NCBI GenBank assembly: GCA_022747635.1
Contig: JAKTNV010000042.1
Location: forward strand, 1,686,501-1,750,500
Direction: 5' to 3'
Source: Hetaerina americana
Lineage: Eukaryota; Arthropoda; Insecta; Odonata; Calopterygidae
DNA length: 64,000 bases
The translations under genes and the position numbers were made by a program. Below, in pieces: positions 59,311 to 64,000 of this stretch. Position 1 is the first letter of the stretch. The number at the start of each line of letters is the position of its first letter. Below the pieces are notes generated by a model that saw only the letters and a program-made list of their open reading frames with translations, had not been told where the DNA came from and did no database searches.

Positions 59311-61360
59311 CCTAAGAATTATTGCAAAAATGTTGCCGATGTAATAAATCCCGAAAACGATCTTCTGATCAGCCAATAAATGGGGAACACACATTTGATA
59401 TTAACGCGTTACAAATTTCCCTGATCTAGTTGTCAACATTCTGATTGATTACCTATCATGCATCAATATCATCTTCTAATAACCCTTCCATTAATCAATT
59501 GAAATAGACCAGTCCTAACATTCATGCTGTGATTGAATATTGCGGAAGTTGACTAGAATCAAGAGAGGCCAGATAATCCAACTTGTTTTAAACTTCCACC
59601 CACAGTCAAGTGTTGATTTGAGCCAGCCGAATGTTTACCTTAAAACCGTCTCATCACGTCCTCTCCCTCAAATACCGTACACCTGTGTCATCGCTGCTCC
59701 GCTGTCTGTCATCCACTACGGGGAACTACCCTGGCGCACCCCTTACCCACCTAATAAACTAGAATGCGGGCGGAGTAATTAGTTTGGTCTCTCTTCTGCA
59801 CTTGATACTCGCCTCGACGGATGCAACGTCAATGACAGACTTGAGGTCTGCTCCCCGATCCCGTAGAAGGATGTCGGGCAAAGAGCAGGGGTAAAAGCGT
59901 GCTTCTCCTTGCCCGACCATCGAGCCTAATCACGAACTAAGGGTTCGGTTGTGACGAAAATTGCATAGTGAAATACTGAGGATCCGCCTTAAAGAAAATT
60001 AATTAGACTGGTCGTAGAAAAATGTAATAAAAATTAAAGGAGTGGTGTTAATTAACATGGGTAGCATTTACAATGTAAGGGCATGCTATAGAATATTCTA
60101 TTGAACGACAGGAGTTGCCCGTTCCAAGTTCGGACAGGTTTCAGAGCATTTGTGAATTAACTTGCCGCTGGCGTATGTATCTTAGTCTTTCGGTTATATG
60201 CAGATAAAAATATTTAATCGAGTTTGCCAGGTTTGTGGGAGTCGGTAAGGCCGCCGCAATTACAAGGGGGTTGTTTTGTGCCTTAAGGGGGTTGTGTGCT
60301 AGCTTCAAGCACTAGTTACCGCCATCAGAGAGAGAGGACGGAACGCCGGGCAAGCCTATCACATCTTTTGCGTTGAAGGGCTTCGTGGAATAAAGGAATC
60401 CCTTATAATCCCTCGCGATTCGATGGCTTTTCTAAGTTAGGCAGTTAATCAGTTGTTATCGCATTAGAACTTAATAGCTACGCGGTTTACCAAAGTTTTG
60501 CCATTTATTACGGAAGTAATCGAAGAGACATGAGAAGGCACTTAGCGACGATTATTTTGCAGTCACCTGGTAATTATCCGAAAGCCGTGAGCCGGCGTGG
60601 GCGAGACTTATTCAGGAAGGCTTTTGGCCTCCTACGGGAATTCCATGGTTCATTGCTCTATGCCAAAAAACCGTGGGTTTACGAACCTCTTGTTCTTCAG
60701 TTTTTATTCTTCCCCAAACGAAATTCCCCTCTTGAGAAAAGTCTTTTTAAGGTACTTTTATCTCTATATTTTCTCATTTCTTACCGAGCTCTGGGTGTGT
60801 CACTTTATTTCCTTATGGCAAACTGTGATCTACATTTCATTATCCCACTTTGTGTACCAACCTACGTCGTGACGTGGATATATATTCTCATTTTCTACAC
60901 ACTTCATTACATTGAAAATCTGTGCTTGATCCTGTAAGAAAAGTTTTAAAGATTTTTAATACCTAAGTAAGCTTAAATAATTTACAAAATAATGAGTTTG
61001 GCCAGTACATTTAAGAGGGTTGCTAAATGAATTGCGTAGTAAGTGCTGTAGTTTCGTCATTCGAAATAATCTCTCATTAATAATATGTGAGCTGCTTCAA
61101 CTAATCGTGTCCGTGGAAGTTTTCGTTCACATTAGTGGCTGCCCGAGGCGTTGTCTATGTCAAGTTACTGGAGTTACATTTTTACGACGCAATGCTGAAT
61201 TCAGGATTAAAGTTAGCCACTCAGCAATATTATTGCGCTCATCACACTGCCCTATTCTGTTGGGTGGAGCGCTACCGGGCGATATGACCCTCTTCAGCGT
61301 GTAGCTTCCAGGATTTAGCAGGATGAGTTCCTTGCTTAAGGGAAGAAAAAAAGATGGAAT
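59310..61360. other. Mixed AT-rich sequence with one long hairpin
   Basis: 59873-59917 forms a stem with 14 of 16 pairs (gtcgggcaaagagcag against cttctccttgcccgac) around a 13-base loop. No gene recognised; a 135-codon plus frame at 60530-60937 has no known domain. Confidence 0.4.
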
Positions 61361-61800
61361 TAGGAGTCATGGCTTTTCGACCGACGTCCGCTCGCTTTGG
61401 ATCGTGAAGGGGAAGGATGTTGCGGAGGAAGGAAGAGGGAAGGAGATGCGTAAGGTTTCGCGCGAGGGGGAGGGGTAGCGGCCGCCGACGATGTGATATG
61501 GGGGTCCCGATCCCCCGGGTCCTGTCTCCACCACCCTCCAGGCCGTACATCATCCACCGCCGTTTTTAATTGGTAGTGACCGAGGGGACCTCCCTTGGGC
61601 CATATCTCTAAAGCCTTTTACTACAAGCCCTCCCCGCCCACTCACTCACGCACGCACTCAAACGCACTCTTCCGTTGGCAGGTATGCATGTCTCTCCCCT
61701 CCCCACGATCATCTCCACCCTACCCGCGGCTACCTCTATCATCTCTGCGCTAATCCGCCGTTTTCCTCTCTCTCTTCCTCTCTCCTAATTCCCTTCTACT
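61360..61800. other. Small GC island
   Basis: Purine-rich plus strand at 61400-61480, then CpG-containing and pyrimidine-rich. No coding call. Confidence 0.4.
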
Positions 61801-62480
61801 TCCCCTCATGGCAATCGAGAGTAGCGTCAACCGGTTTTTAAGCAAAAACCGATTATCCGTTATCGTGATTTGGAGAACAGGTTATCATGGTAAGACCAAA
61901 AACCGAAGGCTGAAAAAAAAACATGATTACTATTTTCGAACAATTAGAAAGTTTCCAAAGACCATGTGTCTAAATGGATTCACGAAAAGTGGAATGCGTG
62001 CTATCAGCTGTCGCACACACTCTAGGACACACTTGTGAACACATTTAAGTGCATTTACTCGTTAAGGTCTGAAATTATTTTCCACTAACCTTTTCGATTT
62101 CATTCTTCGTCCAGAATGGGGATTTCAGATCGCAGTTCCCTACGCGCGACATCGTGAAGCAAACACCCGTGCCTCTACTTTTACGTTGATTACTTGTTTC
62201 ACGTGCACTGACACTGCCGTCTGAGATTTTCTCTGAGGAGTGACTCCCATTCAAAACACCATCGTCAAATATTTAGGCAATTGGATCATTCAAAAACCAA
62301 GTTTTTCGAGGATCGAATTGTTAGAAAATATGGTTTTGCAAAAAATCGTTACACAAAGCCGATATTTCCACTTTGAAAATCGCTTTCCAATTCTCGAATA
62401 CGTAGTCTAAAACTGAATAATGCCAGACCTAATCGAGAGGGATGTTGAGATTTTTTTCCGAGTTTTTCCCATTACACTCT
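61800..62480. other. AT-rich sequence, nothing recognised
   Basis: Short frames only. Confidence 0.35.
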
Positions 62481-63240
62481 TTTCCACCGCGGGGGCATTG
62501 AGAGAGGGAGGGGGGTTTGCGAGCATTGGAAGGGACACGAACGTGCCCCTTAGGGGGGAATACTGGGAATGGGATGGGGTGAAGTGGAGTCGAGCGCGGA
62601 GATTAAATGAAGGGAGAGGGAGGAAGGGGGGGAGGCGGTGGAGGAGATGAGGGCCTGGGACGCGAATCGCGATTTACAGTGTTTACGCCCGCGGGAGAAA
62701 TTGACCACTTAAAAAATAAAATGGGAAAAAATAGCTGTTTGTTTGAACGGGGGGAGGGAAACGTGCGTTCGTCGCTGGATGGGGAGTGAGGGATTTGAAC
62801 GACGTGGGTCGTAGGGTCACGTGGTGTTGTGGGGGAGGGTTGTAGTGAGAGGGCACGAGGGGGCGAAAAGGGAGGATCGGGTGACGCAGGGAGAGAGGGT
62901 CTCACGTCGGAGGGGATGGGGGTCCGTCGCCACGACCTTTATGCATTTTGTTTTGCATAGCGCCGCCCCATCTCATCTTTCTATCAGCCCCACTCCCTCT
63001 ACCCGCCATGGGTGTCGCCGCGTATCCGACGCTCATTTCCAGTCCACGGCGCCTCCTTCCCCCCCCCCCTATCCTCGCCCACGCTTCCTCTTGATTGGCC
63101 TTTTGATGTTTCATCCCCTCGAACGCACTCACTTCCTTGTTCTTGACGGGCGAGCGTCAGTGAGTTACCCCACCCCGCCTCGAACTGACTGTAAATTTCC
63201 CCGTCTATGAATTCCCCTCTGAGAGGCGTACGGGACGGAT
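62480..63240. other. GC island, G-rich then C-rich
   Basis: A G-rich plus strand at 62500-62930 switches to C/CT-rich at 62960-63200. Frames on both strands are compositional. Confidence 0.5.
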
Positions 63241-64000
63241 TGATGCTCCCCGAGTAAAGCAGGTCACCCACTTCATTCATGTCAATAGTGGCTCCTTACT
63301 GCCCATCGCTGGCTGTTAATCTATCCACCATCGAATCGGTAAATCTATCCGGGCGTGTAGGGATGCACGTAAGCAAATTATGCCCCAAAATGTGGGTTGG
63401 CCGAAGATGAAATGCATCCTGCTGGCTGTGTGGTAATGAAATCGTTGGAAATCGTATGAAGGAAACGAGCTTTGACGCATGAAATATGAATTTTTTTATA
63501 CAGGTTAATTGGTTACGTAACTATGAAGTCAGGGAATATTAGGAATCCCCGCGTATTTTCGTGCCAAACCTTCTCTGCCTTCTGTTTCCTGCGGGTTACC
63601 CGTAGCATGATGTTCATATCAAATTTTTTTGAAAGAATGAATATTATCGTGGATGACAGTTGTTCAACTACTTGGATTATAGTTCCTATCCGTTTTTATC
63701 TGGACTTGTTACTTTTATGTGCTCTTTCAGTTGGTATGTGCGCGATTGATCAAGAAATGGTATAAATGAAATTGAAACTGCGATACTTATCAAGAACTTA
63801 ACTTGTGTTAGGAAAGTTTTTTAGCTACCGCATTTTCAAATTAGTTTCTTTATATTAATTTAGAAAGGTGAATCATAACCACTTCATATCATACTCAATG
63901 GATAGTGACAAGTTTCGTGTTCAGAATTAAATTTTTACCTTTCGGCGGAGTGCGGAAGATGACGCCGCGGATTTCGCCAGGTTGAATATCCCACATTAAA
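63240..64000. other. AT-rich end of window, nothing recognised
   Basis: An 80-codon plus frame (63523-63765) with hydrophobic stretches has no recognisable domain. Confidence 0.35.

Overview
This is a stretch of eukaryotic nuclear DNA, most likely from an arthropod and probably an insect. The evidence is the repeat content: a mariner-type transposon, CR1/L2-like and RTE-like non-LTR retrotransposons, tRNA-derived SINEs, Penelope-like terminal sequences flanked by long AT microsatellites, and no operon-like gene packing. I could not identify the species, and I found no host protein-coding gene, rRNA gene or functional tRNA gene that I would defend. The reading frames that can be recognised belong to transposable elements, and all of them are truncated or broken.

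Layout. Positions 1-2,800 hold AT-rich sequence and two 3' fragments of an RTE-like LINE. From 3.7 to 6.4 kb there is a SINE and then two CR1-like elements lying tail to tail; the longer one, on the minus strand, has about 360 readable reverse transcriptase codons with one in-frame stop. SINEs lie at 3.7, 13.6, 25.5, 32.0 and 40.1 kb. RTE-like fragments lie at 1.8, 2.5, 12.6 (minus), 20.2 (minus), 37.3 and 58.9 kb, with an endonuclease-domain scrap at 14.0 kb. Two other decayed reverse transcriptases lie on the minus strand at 26.1-26.7 and 40.6-42.1 kb. At 49.18-49.93 kb is a 753 bp mariner with perfect 33 bp terminal inverted repeats and a TA target duplication; its catalytic domain has been deleted. 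At 51.4-51.8 kb two related Penelope-like terminal units alternate with three long AT tracts.

Between these lie about eighteen GC-rich islands of 0.2-1.7 kb in an AT-rich background. Most have strong pyrimidine/purine strand asymmetry and several have G-quadruplex-forming runs. They produce the longest open frames in the window, but those frames translate to low-complexity Pro/Ser/Arg-rich peptides and are probably not genes. The islands could be promoter, enhancer or unmethylated CpG-type elements, or products of biased gene conversion; the sequence alone does not decide.

The elements do not form a pathway. They record successive insertions: LINEs copied from the 3' end and so 5'-truncated, SINEs that probably relied on LINE machinery, and a mariner derivative that could move only with a transposase supplied from elsewhere.
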